Shown in pieces: positions 17,115 through 27,100 of a DNA stretch of 64,000 nt (its first letter is position 1; each line of letters begins with the position of its first letter). Under the pieces are notes generated by a model. It ran no database searches, was not told the DNA's origin, and saw only the letters and a list, made by a program, of their open reading frames with translations. Origin of the DNA: Sphaerotilus uruguayifluvii. Lineage in GTDB: Bacteria > Pseudomonadota > Gammaproteobacteria > Burkholderiales > Burkholderiaceae_C. The position numbers and the translations under genes are program-made. The stretch is from the NCBI RefSeq assembly GCF_013294065.1, contig NZ_JABSNM010000007.1, positions 1 to 64,000 on the forward strand, written 5' to 3'.

Positions 17115-18059
17115 TCAGACGTCGTCGTTGGCCGCGGCCACCGCGCCGCGCTCGCGGCGGTCGGCGAAGCCCTGGCGGCCCAGGCCGCGGCGCGCCGCGG
17201 CCGAGCCCAGCGCGAGCTTGAGCAGGTCGTCGGGCTGGCGGCCATGCTCCGGATAGAGCGCCACGCCGGTCGACACCGTCACCACCGCCGTCTGCGCGCT
17301 GATCATGAAGGGCTCGCGCAGGCCCTGCGCCAGCTTGGCCGCGACCCGCTCGCCGTCGGCCGGCGCGTCGAGCCGGGTCAGCACCACGCCGAAGGCATCG
17401 GGCGCCAGCGCCGAGACCACGTCGCTGGCGCGCAGCATGCTGCGCAGCCGCACCGCCAGCTTGCGCCGCAGCGCCTGCGAGGCGGCCACGCCCAGGCGCG
17501 CCTCGGTCGTCGCCAGCCCCTCGATGCGCAGCACCAGCAGCGCCATCGGCGCGGGCTCGCGCTCGCGCAGCGCGCACAGCTGGTGCAGCAGCTCCATCAG
17601 CTGGACCCGGTTCGGCAGCCCGGTGGCCAGGTCGATCGACCAGGCCCGGCGCAGCTCCTGCTCCTGGCGCTTGCGCTCGATGGCCATGCACAGGCTGCGC
17701 GCGAGCTGGTCGCCGTCGTCGATCACGATGTCGTGATGGCCGTGCGGCACCGTCGGCAGCACGTCCTGGGCGCCGGCGCGCAGCAGCCGCACCATCAGGT
17801 CGCGGTTGGGCGTCGGGGCACGCACCACCACCGCCGAGCCCAGCACCGCCTGCGTCCACGAGGACCAGTGCGGCAGCGCCTCGGCCTGCGCGTCGCTGTC
17901 GCAGCTGAACAGGATGGCCTCGGGCACCGTCTCGGCGATCGCCGCCTGGGCCTGGTCCAGCGTGCTGCACTGGTGCCAGACGCAGCGGCCGAAATCGGAG
18001 TCGGACGCCAGTGCCGGGGCGGCGGAACCCACGTGGAGAACGGAAATGGAGGCGGCCAT
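17115..18059 (-). CDS. Degenerate GGDEF-domain protein
   Basis: 314 residues from the ATG at 18059. The N-terminal ~120 residues resemble a receiver fold (SVLHVGSAAPALA, then VVVRAPTPNRDLMVRLLRAGAQDVLP) but lack a clear phospho-acceptor aspartate. The C-terminal GGDEF domain starts DLATGLPNRVQLMELL and has VSTGVALYPEHG, but the signature loop reads LAPDAFGVVL instead of GGDEF. It is thus probably a GTP or cyclic-di-GMP binding or scaffolding protein, not a cyclase. It is convergent with the LOV kinase/EAL operon, ending 33 bases from it, and may act in the same circuit. Confidence 0.85.
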   Translation of the reverse strand: MAASISVLHVGSAAPALASDSDFGRCVWHQCSTLDQAQAAIAETVPEAILFSCDSDAQAEALPHWSSWTQAVLGSAVVVRAPTPNRDLMVRLLRAGAQDVLPTVPHGHHDIVIDDGDQLARSLCMAIERKRQEQELRRAWSIDLATGLPNRVQLMELLHQLCALREREPAPMALLVLRIEGLATTEARLGVAASQALRRKLAVRLRSMLRASDVVSALAPDAFGVVLTRLDAPADGERVAAKLAQGLREPFMISAQTAVVTVSTGVALYPEHGRQPDDLLKLALGSAAARRGLGRQGFADRRERGAVAAANDDV

Positions 18060-18409
18060 GGAACGCTCGGGGGGGTGTCGGTCTGGGGCGATGATGCAGG
18101 AAAGCTTTAGGCACCAATCCCCGAATTGGCGGGATATCCTCGTGCAAAAACGCACGGATGCTGAAACAAAAGGCGTCCGGCGCGCCCGCCCGGCCCCGCC
18201 GGGGATCAGGCAAGTACCTTGCCGGGCCGCGCCGCCCGGGTCCCTGCCCGGCCCTTGCCGCCGTCATGCCCATGCCGGCAGGGGTGTCTTGCCACCCACG
18301 GACCGGCTCGATAGGATGCGCGGCCTTGCGCGCGAGCTGGCGCGACCTGCATTGCACGCGTTCGTGCAATGACGAGGGCTCCGTGCCCATCCTTCACAAG
18401 GAGTTTCGA
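18060..18409. other. Divergent intergenic region between the GGDEF gene and the YeeE/YedE pair
   Basis: 350 bases that must hold promoters for both flanking genes. Some GC-rich inverted repeats (GCCGGGC and GCCCGGC near 18220-18260) are visible, but no promoter could be assigned. No coding sequence of its own is supported. An AAGGAG ribosome binding site near 18397 belongs to the next gene. Confidence 0.45.
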
Positions 18410-18868
18410 TTGATTCCCGACTGGGCGCATTTCACCCCCTGGAGCGCGCTGGCCGGCGGCGCGCTGATCGGCCTGGCCGCGGCGCTGTGCCTGCTGGGCA
18501 GCGGGCGCATCGCCGGCATCGCCGGCATCGTCGGCCAGCCGCTGCGCGATCTGCTGCAGGGCGGGCAGGCCGGCTGGCTGACGCGCCACCGGCTGCGGCT
18601 GCTGTTCGTCGCCGGGCTGCTGGCCTCGTCCTGGCTGTGGCGGCTGGTCGCGCCGCTGCCGCTGCCGCGGATCGATGCCGGCCCGCCGGCGCTGGTCGCC
18701 GCCGGGCTGCTGGTGGGCTTCGGCGCGCGGCTGGGCAACGGCTGCACCAGCGGTCACGGCGTCTGCGGCCTGAGCCGGCTGTCGGCGCGCTCGCTGGTCA
18801 ACGTGCTGTGCTTCATGGGCAGCGGCTTCGCGACGGTGTTCGTCGTGCGCCACCTGCTCGGCGGCTGA
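18410..18868 (+). CDS. YeeE/YedE (TsuA-type) sulfur transporter, first half
   Basis: 152 residues from a TTG start at 18410, chosen because AAGGAG lies about 8 bases upstream; an in-frame GTG at 18383 is an alternative. Hydrophobic helices alternate with the conserved cysteine motif GARLGNGCTSGHGVCGLSRLS, the signature of the YeeE/YedE family, whose cysteines pass thiosulfate or sulfane sulfur through the membrane. This is the N-terminal half of a transporter that is a single chain in other bacteria. The partner follows 9 bases later. Confidence 0.88.
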   Translation: MIPDWAHFTPWSALAGGALIGLAAALCLLGSGRIAGIAGIVGQPLRDLLQGGQAGWLTRHRLRLLFVAGLLASSWLWRLVAPLPLPRIDAGPPALVAAGLLVGFGARLGNGCTSGHGVCGLSRLSARSLVNVLCFMGSGFATVFVVRHLLGG

Positions 18869-18877
18869 GAGGACACG

Positions 18878-19321
18878 ATGGACTGCAAGGACAGGAACTG
18901 CGGCGCCGTGGCCGCGCTGTCGAGCCTGCTGGCCGGGCTGGTGTTCGGCCTGGGGCTGATCGCCGCCGGCATGACCGATCCGATGAAGGTGCGGGCCTTC
19001 CTGGATCTCACCGGCGCCTGGGATCCGAGCCTGGCGCTGGTGATGGGCGCGGCGATCGCGGTCGGCGTGCCGGTGATGGCGCTGGCGCGCCGGCGCGGCC
19101 GCACCTGGAGCGGCGCGCCGATCGAGTGGCCGCAGGCGACCGCGATCGATGCGCGCCTGATCGCCGGCGGGCTGATCTTCGGCACCGGCTGGGGCCTGGC
19201 CGGGCTGTGCCCGGGGCCGGCGCTGGTGGCGCTGGGCAGCGGCTGGGGCGAGGCGGCGATCTTCGTCGCCGCGATGCTGGGCGGCATGGCGCTGCACGCG
19301 CTGCTCGACCGCCCGCGCTGA
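18878..19321 (+). CDS. YeeE/YedE (DUF6691) sulfur transporter, second half
   Basis: 147 residues. Helices flank GTGWGLAGLCPGPALVALG, the second conserved cysteine motif of the family. It begins 9 bases after the first half, and together the two make one pseudo-symmetric transporter of about 300 residues. In many proteobacteria this split pair sits beside a rhodanese, an ArsR regulator or a sulfide-oxidising enzyme; none is seen here, so the source of the sulfur species is unclear. Confidence 0.88.
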   Translation: MDCKDRNCGAVAALSSLLAGLVFGLGLIAAGMTDPMKVRAFLDLTGAWDPSLALVMGAAIAVGVPVMALARRRGRTWSGAPIEWPQATAIDARLIAGGLIFGTGWGLAGLCPGPALVALGSGWGEAAIFVAAMLGGMALHALLDRPR

Positions 19322-19362
19322 GGCCTGCGCCGAGGCCCGGCCGCCCCCGGAGCCGCCGCGGC

Positions 19363-20496
19363 TCAGCCGCCGATGCGCTCGAGCGCCTGCTCGAGCCGCG
19401 CCACCGTGCCGTCGATGTCGGCGAGCTTGTCGAGGCCGAACAGGCCGATGCGGAAGGTGCGGAAGTCCGCCGGCTCGTCGCACTGCAGCGGCACGCCGGT
19501 GGCGGTCTGCAGGCCCTGCGCGAGGAAGGCACGCGCCGACTGGATCTCCGGGTCGAGCGTATGGCTGACCACCACGCCCGGCGCCTGGAAGCCCTCGGCG
19601 GCGACGCTGGGGAAGCCGCGCGCCTGCAGCAGCGCCCTCACCCGCCGGCCCAGCTCGAGCTGACGCTCGCGCAGCTCGCCGAAGCCCTGCGCGCGCGTCT
19701 CCTCCATCGCCTCCAGGCAGCGCGCCAGCGCGTCGGTGGGCATCGTGGCGTGGTAGAGGTGGCCGCCCGACTCGTAGGCCTCCATGATCTGCAGCCACTT
19801 CTTCAGGTCGCAGGCGAAGCTGGAGCTGGTGGTCTGGTCGATGCGGGCACGCGCCGCCTCGCCCAGCATCACGAAGGCGCAGCAGGGCGAGCCGCTCCAG
19901 CCCTTCTGCGGCGCGCTGATCAGCACGTCCACGCCGGTGGCGGCCATGTCGACCCACATCGCGCCGGAGGCGATGCAGTCGAGCACGAACAGGCCGCCGA
20001 CCGCGTGCACCGCGTCGGCCACCGCCTTCAGGTAGGCGTCGGGCAGCATCATGCCGCTGGCGGTCTCGACATGCGGCGCGAAGACCACGCCGGGGCGCTG
20101 CGACTCGATCGCGGCGAGCACCTCGTGCAGCGGCGCCGGCGTCCAGGCCGACTGCGCCGCGCCCGGCTCGACCTGGCGGGCCTTGAGCACCTGCACGCCC
20201 GCGGCGATGCCGCCCATCTCGAGGATCTGCGACCAGCGGAAGCTGAACCAGCCGTTGCGCAGCACCAGCACCTGCTCCTGGCCGGCGAACTGGCGCGCCA
20301 CCGCCTCCATGCCGAAGGAGCCGCTGCCGGGCACAACGATGGCCGAGCGGGCCGCGTAGGCCTCCTTCAGCACCGAGGAGACGCCGCGCATCACGCGCTG
20401 GAAGCGCTGCGACATGTGGTTGAGCGCACGGTCGGTGTAGACCACCGAGTACTCGAGCAGACCGTCGGGATCGACGTGGGGAAGCAGGCCGGGCAT
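19363..20496 (-). CDS. Class V aminotransferase (alanine-glyoxylate / serine-pyruvate type)
   Basis: 377 residues from the ATG at 20496 (MPGLLPHVDPDGLLEYSVVY); the reading frame extends 18 codons further without a better start. Fold-type I class V features are PGSGSFGMEAVARQF near the N-terminus, the aspartate of LFVLDCIASGAMWVDM, and the PLP lysine in ISAPQKGWSGSPCCAF. The tail FRTFRIGLFGLDKLAD binds the substrate carboxylate in relatives. The donor/acceptor pair cannot be fixed from sequence. It is monocistronic, convergent with the YeeE/YedE pair. Confidence 0.85.
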   Translation of the reverse strand: MPGLLPHVDPDGLLEYSVVYTDRALNHMSQRFQRVMRGVSSVLKEAYAARSAIVVPGSGSFGMEAVARQFAGQEQVLVLRNGWFSFRWSQILEMGGIAAGVQVLKARQVEPGAAQSAWTPAPLHEVLAAIESQRPGVVFAPHVETASGMMLPDAYLKAVADAVHAVGGLFVLDCIASGAMWVDMAATGVDVLISAPQKGWSGSPCCAFVMLGEAARARIDQTTSSSFACDLKKWLQIMEAYESGGHLYHATMPTDALARCLEAMEETRAQGFGELRERQLELGRRVRALLQARGFPSVAAEGFQAPGVVVSHTLDPEIQSARAFLAQGLQTATGVPLQCDEPADFRTFRIGLFGLDKLADIDGTVARLEQALERIGG

Positions 20497-20605
20497 GGGA
20501 CAGGCTCCGTGATCGGATGATCGGTTGGGTTGTTTTCTGCATTCAACCACAACCGGCGGGACCGCTCACGCAGGGCAAGCCTGCACCGGCGCCGCCGCCG
20601 CGGTG

Positions 20606-21067
20606 TCAGAGCCAGCGCGGCACCCGCTCGCAGTAGCGATCGAACTCCGCGCCGAAGCGCTCGCGCAGCCAGCGCTCCTCCGGCGCGATCTGGAAGCGGT
20701 TCAGCCATGCCACCAGCGCGACCAGCGCCAGCACCCCGGCCGGATGCCCGAGCCAGCCGGCCCAGCCGGCCAGCATCAGCGCCTGGCCGACATACATCGG
20801 ATTGCGGCTGCGCGCATAGAGGCCGGTCTGCACCAGCGCGCGGGTGTTCTGCGGCCGCATCGGATTGACCGTGGTGCGCGCCCGCACGAAGGCCGCCACG
20901 CCCACCAGATCCAGCGCCAGCCCCACCCCGCCCGCCAGCACCGCCCCGATCAGCCGCGCCTCTCGCGGCAACACCATCCCCGCCGGCACCGGCCAGCACA
21001 CCGCGACCTGCCAGAGCAGCGCGGCCAGGGTCAGGGCGACGAGGGGCGGAGGGATTTTGAGCCGCAT
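20606..21067 (-). CDS. Isoprenylcysteine carboxyl methyltransferase-like membrane methyltransferase
   Basis: 153 residues with four to five hydrophobic helices and the ICMT/PEMT-type C-terminal motif LYARSRNPMYVGQALMLAG followed by APEERWLRERFGAEFDRYCERVPRWL, where Arg-Asn-Pro-x-Tyr and the Glu-Glu pair bind S-adenosylmethionine and the acceptor. The bacterial substrate is unknown. The start codon is 24 bases from the stop of the AT-rich cassette on the same strand, so read-through is possible. Confidence 0.85.
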   Translation of the reverse strand: MRLKIPPPLVALTLAALLWQVAVCWPVPAGMVLPREARLIGAVLAGGVGLALDLVGVAAFVRARTTVNPMRPQNTRALVQTGLYARSRNPMYVGQALMLAGWAGWLGHPAGVLALVALVAWLNRFQIAPEERWLRERFGAEFDRYCERVPRWL

Positions 21068-21091
21068 TACAAAATCATCAAAAAAACATAT

Positions 21092-21853
21092 TTATGTTTC
21101 AGCGGAAACAATTATGCCGTGCGCCGAAATTCTGAACATATCCCTTTTTGCATCTTTTGCAGGAACATAAACAGCTTTCTTGATTGATTCATGCAAGTCA
21201 TGGCAAGACATACGACCGACCCGAAATATAGCCAAAACAATTGTTGGCGCGAACATATCTACAGAATCAAAGTCAACCAAATAAGGATTCACGAGAACAG
21301 GGCCGCCAATCATTACATCATCAAGAACGCCGACAATCTTATTGAATTTCGACCTGGAAACAGGACTTGACCTATCATACATCATTGCAAATGCAACCCC
21401 ACCGTCAGCATACTGAGAAATAGCGTCAGACACTTTAATGATTGATTTTCCAGCATCCCTCAATCTAATTGGAGGAACCGGAGCAGGAACAGCCGAATCG
21501 AGTATTTTTAAATCCCCCCGCCACAGGGCGGTATAAAGCCTCCCCTGCGTAGTATGTATTTGACCTGGCGATGTTCTTTTTTGTTTCAAGAATAAATCCA
21601 AGCGAACCTCTGCACCCCAATTAACAGAAAACTGTTGCGCATCAGAAGCGCCTGCGGGAAGTGATCCACTGTAAGCAGCCTTAACCTGTATTGAGTGCCC
21701 TATTTTTTGGCAAGCAGTCGACCAATCATCCAGATAAGGTGATTTGTTGTCATAAAAAATATCCCCCTCTTCAAAATTACACAAATTTACCGCGTCAGAA
21801 AATGACTCCGGCACAGCCCACTGGAAACCATCAAAAAAATTAATGTTTTTCAT
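21092..21853 (-). CDS. Unknown protein, second gene of an AT-rich two-gene cassette
   Basis: 253 residues from the ATG at 21853 (MKNINFFDGFQWAVPESFSD); a TTG start at 21901 would overlap the previous gene by 28 bases. It has no signal peptide or membrane helix. There is a basic stretch around LDLFLKQKRTSPGQIHTT and a proline-rich stretch APVPPIRLR. No family was recognised. Codon use is strongly A/T-ending, unlike the neighbours, which indicates horizontal origin. It lies 20 bases downstream of its partner on the same strand. Confidence 0.65.
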   Translation of the reverse strand: MKNINFFDGFQWAVPESFSDAVNLCNFEEGDIFYDNKSPYLDDWSTACQKIGHSIQVKAAYSGSLPAGASDAQQFSVNWGAEVRLDLFLKQKRTSPGQIHTTQGRLYTALWRGDLKILDSAVPAPVPPIRLRDAGKSIIKVSDAISQYADGGVAFAMMYDRSSPVSRSKFNKIVGVLDDVMIGGPVLVNPYLVDFDSVDMFAPTIVLAIFRVGRMSCHDLHESIKKAVYVPAKDAKRDMFRISAHGIIVSAET

Positions 21854-21873
21854 AAAATACACCAGACAGCAGA

Positions 21874-22581
21874 TCAACAAGCGCCAATAGCAAACAACCA
21901 ATCCATTTCGCGCAGGATTAGTGGCGCACCATATAATCGTCGATAAAAAATAGCATCTTCAATTTTTGAAGAAACGACAGAATATTTTTCAAAATCATTC
22001 CCGACAAACAAGTAGTCCATATACGGTGCAGGATTGCAAGGAACTGCTCCGCGCCGTCTCGCCTCAGAAAAACATTGCGCACGAGAAAACATCTCAAATT
22101 TTCCAGTAAAGCCAACAAATTTATCAGCAAGATCAATTTCATCTTTACATTTGCTCAAATGAAAAGAATGCAACCAATCAATCAAATCCACCGACATCAG
22201 ATTTAACTCACGAAACGCTTCGCACATATTCCTCGCGGGAACAACCTCGCCTCGGCAAAATTCTTCACTACAATAAAATGCCATAATAAAATTCAACAGA
22301 TCATGCTCAGCATCACCATTCCAATCATCAGGTGACGAACAGCGGCTCTTCAAAAACAACAACAGTACATTATTTGGATATATATCGGCAATAATTTTGT
22401 TTTCATTTAAATATTTTAATAAATTTATTGCCCGACCAAAGTCCGTATAACCGCCATCAACTGCATTACAACATTGTGAATGAATTTCAGCATATAGATT
22501 TATTTCCGGCGAAGCCGAAAAAATCCCTCTCTTCTTGCGTAGATTTCTTACTTCTTCCTGATTTGGTTTTTCGCTAGGCAT
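21874..22581 (-). CDS. Unknown protein, first gene of an AT-rich two-gene cassette
   Basis: 235 residues from the ATG at 22581, with AGGGA 8 bases upstream. The N-terminus is basic (PNQEEVRNLRKKRG); the rest is mixed alpha-type sequence with many cysteines (about nine) and aromatic residues. There is no signal peptide or membrane helix and no family was recognised. Its base composition matches the following gene and differs sharply from both flanks, so the pair looks like one imported unit. Confidence 0.65.
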   Translation of the reverse strand: MPSEKPNQEEVRNLRKKRGIFSASPEINLYAEIHSQCCNAVDGGYTDFGRAINLLKYLNENKIIADIYPNNVLLLFLKSRCSSPDDWNGDAEHDLLNFIMAFYCSEEFCRGEVVPARNMCEAFRELNLMSVDLIDWLHSFHLSKCKDEIDLADKFVGFTGKFEMFSRAQCFSEARRRGAVPCNPAPYMDYLFVGNDFEKYSVVSSKIEDAIFYRRLYGAPLILREMDWLFAIGAC

Positions 22582-22673
22582 GATTTATTCCCTGGTATCA
22601 AATCAATGATTATTTGACCCGCCCAGCATAAGGACTGCCACTTTTTTCGTCTACGGTCACACCCAAAAGCACA

Positions 22674-22705
22674 GCGGCCGGTCTGCCTCTCGACAGACCG
22701 GCCGC
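22674..22705 (-). terminator. Terminator of the RND efflux operon
   Basis: A 12-base perfect stem, GCGGCCGGTCTG (22674-22685) with CAGACCGGCCGC (22694-22705), and loop CCTCTCGA, lies 41 bases past the last efflux gene. On the - strand it is followed by CTGTGCTTTTGGG. It also separates the efflux operon from the AT-rich cassette. Confidence 0.82.
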
Positions 22706-22745
22706 GGAAAAGATCACGGATCGGCTGGGTTCCGTTGGGCGGCGT

Positions 22746-24158
22746 TTACCCGCCCAGCACCTTCCACAGCGTCACCCGGTTGAGCTGCTCGCCCAGGCGA
22801 GTCTGGACCAGGGCCTGTTCGGTGGCGAGCAGGCTGCGCTGGGCGTCGAGGCGCTCGAGTTCGCTGGCGGCGCCGTTCTGGTAGCGCAGCTCGGCCAGGC
22901 GCGCGGTCTCGCGTGCGGCGTCGAGCTGGACCTGCTGCGCGGCGAGCTGGTCGCGCCAGGTGTCGAGACCGGCGAGCGCGTCGGCGGTCTCGCGGAAGGC
23001 GGACTGCACCGACTTCTCGTACTGCGCCACCGCGATGTCGCGCGAGATCTTCGCGCTGTCCAGGTTGGCCTTGTTGCGGCCGGCGTCGAAGACGGTGGCC
23101 AGCAGCTGCGTGCTCATCGTCCAGGCGAAATGCCCGGCGCTGAACAGGTCCGACAGCGAGGTCGAGGCCTGGCCGGCGCTGGCGGTCAGCGTCAGACGCG
23201 GGAAGAAGGCCGCTCGCGCCACGCCGATGTTGGCATTGGCCGCGGCGAGCTGCTGCTCGGCCTGGATCACGTCCGGGCGCTGCAGCAGCACCTCGGACGA
23301 CAGGCCGACCGGCACCGGCGCCAGCATCGCGCCGGCCGAGGCCGAGGCGGTCGCGCCCGGCAGCAGCTCGGCCGGAACCGGGCCGCCGGCCAGCAGCGTC
23401 AGCGCGTTCAGGTCCTGGTCGCGCTGGCGCTGCAGCTGCGCACGGCTGGCGCGGGCCTGCTCGAGCAGCGTGCGGGCGCTCTGCAGCTCCACCGACGAGG
23501 CCGCGCCCTTGTCGAAGCGCAGCTGCGCCAGCTTCATCGAGGCCTCGCGGCTGTCGGCGATGCGCCGCGTCGTCTCCAGCAGCTCGGTGTCGGCCGCCAG
23601 CGCCAGCCAGCCCGAGGCCACGCCGGCCACCAGCGACAGCTCGGCGCTGCGCCGGCCCGCCTCGCTGGCCAGCACCTGCGCCTGCGCGGCCTCGCCCAGG
23701 TTGGCGATGCGGCCGAACAGGTCGACCTCCCAGGCGCTGAGCTGCACGCCGGCGGTGTAGGTGTGCACCTGCTGGCCGGTGGAGGCGTTCGGCGAGGCCG
23801 CGTTGCTCAGGCCGACGCCGACGGTCGGCAGCCGGTCGGCGCGGGTCACGCCCAGCTGCGCCTGCGCGCGCTGCACGTTCAGCACCGCCACGCGCAGGTC
23901 GCGGTTGCGCTCCAGCGAGAGCTTCACCAGCTGCTGCAGCTGCGGCGAGGTCAGGAAGTCCGGCCAGGCGGTGGAGGCCGCCCTGGCCGGGGCCGAGGCC
24001 GCCAGCGAGGCCGGCAGCGGCAGCTCGCCCGGCACCGGCGCGGCCGGCCGCTCGTGGCGCGGCGCCAGGCTGGTGCAGCCGGCCAGCACCAGCGCCGCCA
24101 CCAGCGTCGAGCTCCGCGAAAGGAAGCGAGGGTTCGTGGAGATCAGGTTGGAGATCAT
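22746..24158 (-). CDS. RND efflux outer-membrane lipoprotein (NodT/OprM family)
   Basis: 470 residues from the ATG at 24158; a GTG at 24170 overlapping the pump's stop is an alternative. Lipobox LVLAGCTSL follows a hydrophobic signal. Two outer-membrane efflux repeats are present, with periplasmic coiled coils (LSLERNRDLRVAVLNVQRAQ and LRFDKGAASSVELQSARTLLEQAR) and the family phrase LLQRPDVIQAEQQLAAANANIGVARAAFFPRL, here given across positions about 300-330. It forms the outer-membrane channel of the tripartite pump encoded just upstream. Confidence 0.95.
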   Translation of the reverse strand: MISNLISTNPRFLSRSSTLVAALVLAGCTSLAPRHERPAAPVPGELPLPASLAASAPARAASTAWPDFLTSPQLQQLVKLSLERNRDLRVAVLNVQRAQAQLGVTRADRLPTVGVGLSNAASPNASTGQQVHTYTAGVQLSAWEVDLFGRIANLGEAAQAQVLASEAGRRSAELSLVAGVASGWLALAADTELLETTRRIADSREASMKLAQLRFDKGAASSVELQSARTLLEQARASRAQLQRQRDQDLNALTLLAGGPVPAELLPGATASASAGAMLAPVPVGLSSEVLLQRPDVIQAEQQLAAANANIGVARAAFFPRLTLTASAGQASTSLSDLFSAGHFAWTMSTQLLATVFDAGRNKANLDSAKISRDIAVAQYEKSVQSAFRETADALAGLDTWRDQLAAQQVQLDAARETARLAELRYQNGAASELERLDAQRSLLATEQALVQTRLGEQLNRVTLWKVLGG

Positions 24159-24166
24159 GTCGACGG

Positions 24167-27100
24167 TCACTTCTTGTCGTCCTTCAGCAGAGCGGCCAGT
24201 TCGGCATCGGCGGCCGAGCTGAACTGCCCCGAGGCATGCGGCACGTCGTGCCCCCCCGGGAACAGGCGGCGGATGACGACGAAGAACACCGGCACCAGGA
24301 ACACCGCCAGCACGGTCGCCGTGATCATGCCACCCATCACGCCGGTGCCGATCGCGCGCTGGCTGGCCGACCCGGCGCCGGTCGAGATCGCCAGCGGCAG
24401 CACGCCCAGGATGAACGCGAACGAGGTCATGATGATCGGACGGAAGCGCAGGTGGCAGGCGGTGAGCGTCGCCTCCAGCAGGCCCTTGCCCTCGGCCATC
24501 AGGTCCTTGGCGAACTCGATGATCAGGATGGCGTTCTTCGCCGACAGGCCGATGATGGTGATCAGGCCGACCTTGAAGTAGACGTCGTTGGGCATGTCGC
24601 GCATCCACACCCCGGCCAGCGAGCCCAGGATGCCCAGCGGCACGACCAGCAGCACCGCCACCGGGATCGACCAGCTCTCGTAGAGCGCGGCCAGGCACAG
24701 GAACACCGCCAGCATCGAGAACGCCAGCAGGATGGTCGCCTGCGAGCCCGAGAGCTTTTCCTCACGCGACTGGCCGGTCCACTCGAAGCCGAAGCCGGCG
24801 GGCAGCTGCGCGGCCAGACGCTCCATCTCGGCCATGCCCTCGCCGGTCGAGCGGCCCGGGGCCACGTCGCCGGAGATCTTCATCGCCGGATAGCCGTTGT
24901 AGCGCACCGTCTGCACCGGGCCGGTCACCCAGCGGGTGCTGGCGAAGGCCGAGAACGGCACCTGCTGGCCCCGGGCGTTGGTCACGTTGAGCTTGAGCAG
25001 ATCCTCCGGCGCCATGCGCGCCGGCGCGTCGGCCTGCACGATCACCCGCTGCAGGCGCCCGGCGTTGGGGAAGTCGTTGACATAGGTCGAGCCGAAGGCG
25101 GTGGCCAGCACCGAGGCGATGCTGTCGTAGCCCACGCCCAGCGCCGCCGCCTTCTCGCGGTCGATGTCGAGCTTGACCTGCGGCGCGTCCTCCAGGCCGT
25201 CCGGGCGCACGCCCGCGAGCACCTTGCTCTGCGCAGCCATGCCCAGCAGCTGGTTGCGCGCGGCCAGCAGCGCCTCGTGGCCCTGGCCGGCGCGGTCCTG
25301 CAGCCGGAAGCTGAAGCCGGTGGCCGTGCCCAGCTCGGGGATCGGCGGCGGCGACAGCGGGAAGACGAAGGCGTCGCGGATCTGCATCATCGCGCCGAAG
25401 GCCCGGCCGGCCAGCGCCTGCGCGGTGTGCGCGGCGCCCTGGCGCTCGCTCCAGTCCTTCAGCGGCACGAAGGCCAGCGCGGCGTTCTGGCCCGAGCCGG
25501 AGAAGCTGAAACCGGTCACGCCGACGACCTTGTCGACCTCGGGCTGCTTCAGGAAGAAGCCCTCGACCTGCTTCAGCACCGCCTCGGTTCGGCTGACGGT
25601 GGCGCCCGGCGGCAGCTGGACGTTGACGATCAGGTAGCCCTGGTCCTCGTTGGGCAGGAAGGAGGTCGGCAGCCGGGTGTAGAGCAGGCCGACGCCGGCC
25701 AGCACCGCGGCATAGATCACCAGATAGCGCCCGGCCTTGCGGATGATGCGCGCGACCAGGCCCTCGTAGCCGTGCGTCGTGCGCTTGAACACCCGGTTGA
25801 AGGCGCCGAAGAAGCCCTTCTTCTCGTGGTGGCCGCCGTCGATCGGCTTGAGCAGCGTGGCGCACAGCGCCGGCGTGAGCGTCAGCGCCATCAGCGCCGA
25901 GAACAGCATCGAGGCCACCATCGACAGCGAGAACTGCCGGTAGATGTTGCCCACCGAGCCGCTGAAGAAGGCCATCGGCACGAACACCGACACCAGCACC
26001 ACGGTGATGCCGATGATGGCGCCGGTGATCTGGCCCATCGCCTTGCGGGTGGCCGCGGCCGGGCTCAGGCCCTCCTCGGCCATGATGCGCTCGACGTTCT
26101 CGACGACGACGATCGCGTCGTCGACCAGGATGCCGATCGCCAGCACCATGCCGAACAGCGTCAGCACGTTGATCGAGAAGCCCGCCGTCAGCATCACGCC
26201 GAAGGTACCCATCAGCGCCACCGGCACGACGATGGTCGGAATGATCGTGTAGCGCCAGTTCTGCAGGAACAGGAACATCACGATGAAGACCAGCGCGATG
26301 GCCTCGGCCAGCGTGTGGATCACCTTCTCGATCGAGATCGAGACGAACTTCGAGCTGTCGTAGGGCACCTCGTAGCTCACGCCTTCGGGCATGAACTTCT
26401 GCAGCTCGGCCATGCGCGCGCGCACGGCCTTGGCGGTGGCCAGCGCGTTGCCGCTGGGCGCGAGCTGGATGCCCACGCCGGTGGCGGTCACGCCGTTGAG
26501 CCGCGAGGTGGTCGCATAGGCCTGGCCGCCCAGCTCAATGCGGGCGACGTCCTTCAGCCGCACGCTGGAGCCGTCGGCGTTGGCGCGCAGCAGGATGCGG
26601 CCGAACTCCTCCACCGAGGTGAACTGGCCCGAGACGCTGACGGTGGCGTAGAAGCTCTGCTCGGCCGGGTTGGGCGTGCCGCCCACCGAGCCGGCCGAGA
26701 CCTGCACGTTCTGGGTGCGGATCGCGTTGACCACCTCGGCCGTGCCCAGGCCGTAACCGACCAGCTTGGCCGGATCGATCCAGACGCGCATCGCGCGCTC
26801 GGTGCCGAAGAGCTGGGCCTGGCCGACGCCGGGCACGCGCAGCAGCTCGGGCTGGATGTTGCGCGCGGCATAGTCGCCCAGCGCCACCGGGTTGTAGGCC
26901 GGGTTCTTCGACGTGAGCATGACGAACAGCAGGAAGTTCGAGCGCGCCTTGTCGACGCGCACGCCCTGCTGCGTCACCGCCGAGGGCAGCCGCGGCGTGG
27001 CGCGGCTCAGGCGGTTCTGCACCTCGATCTGCGCGATCGAGACATCGGTGCCGGGCTCGAAGGTCACGGTGATCGAGCCCGCGCCGCTGGCGTCGGCGCT

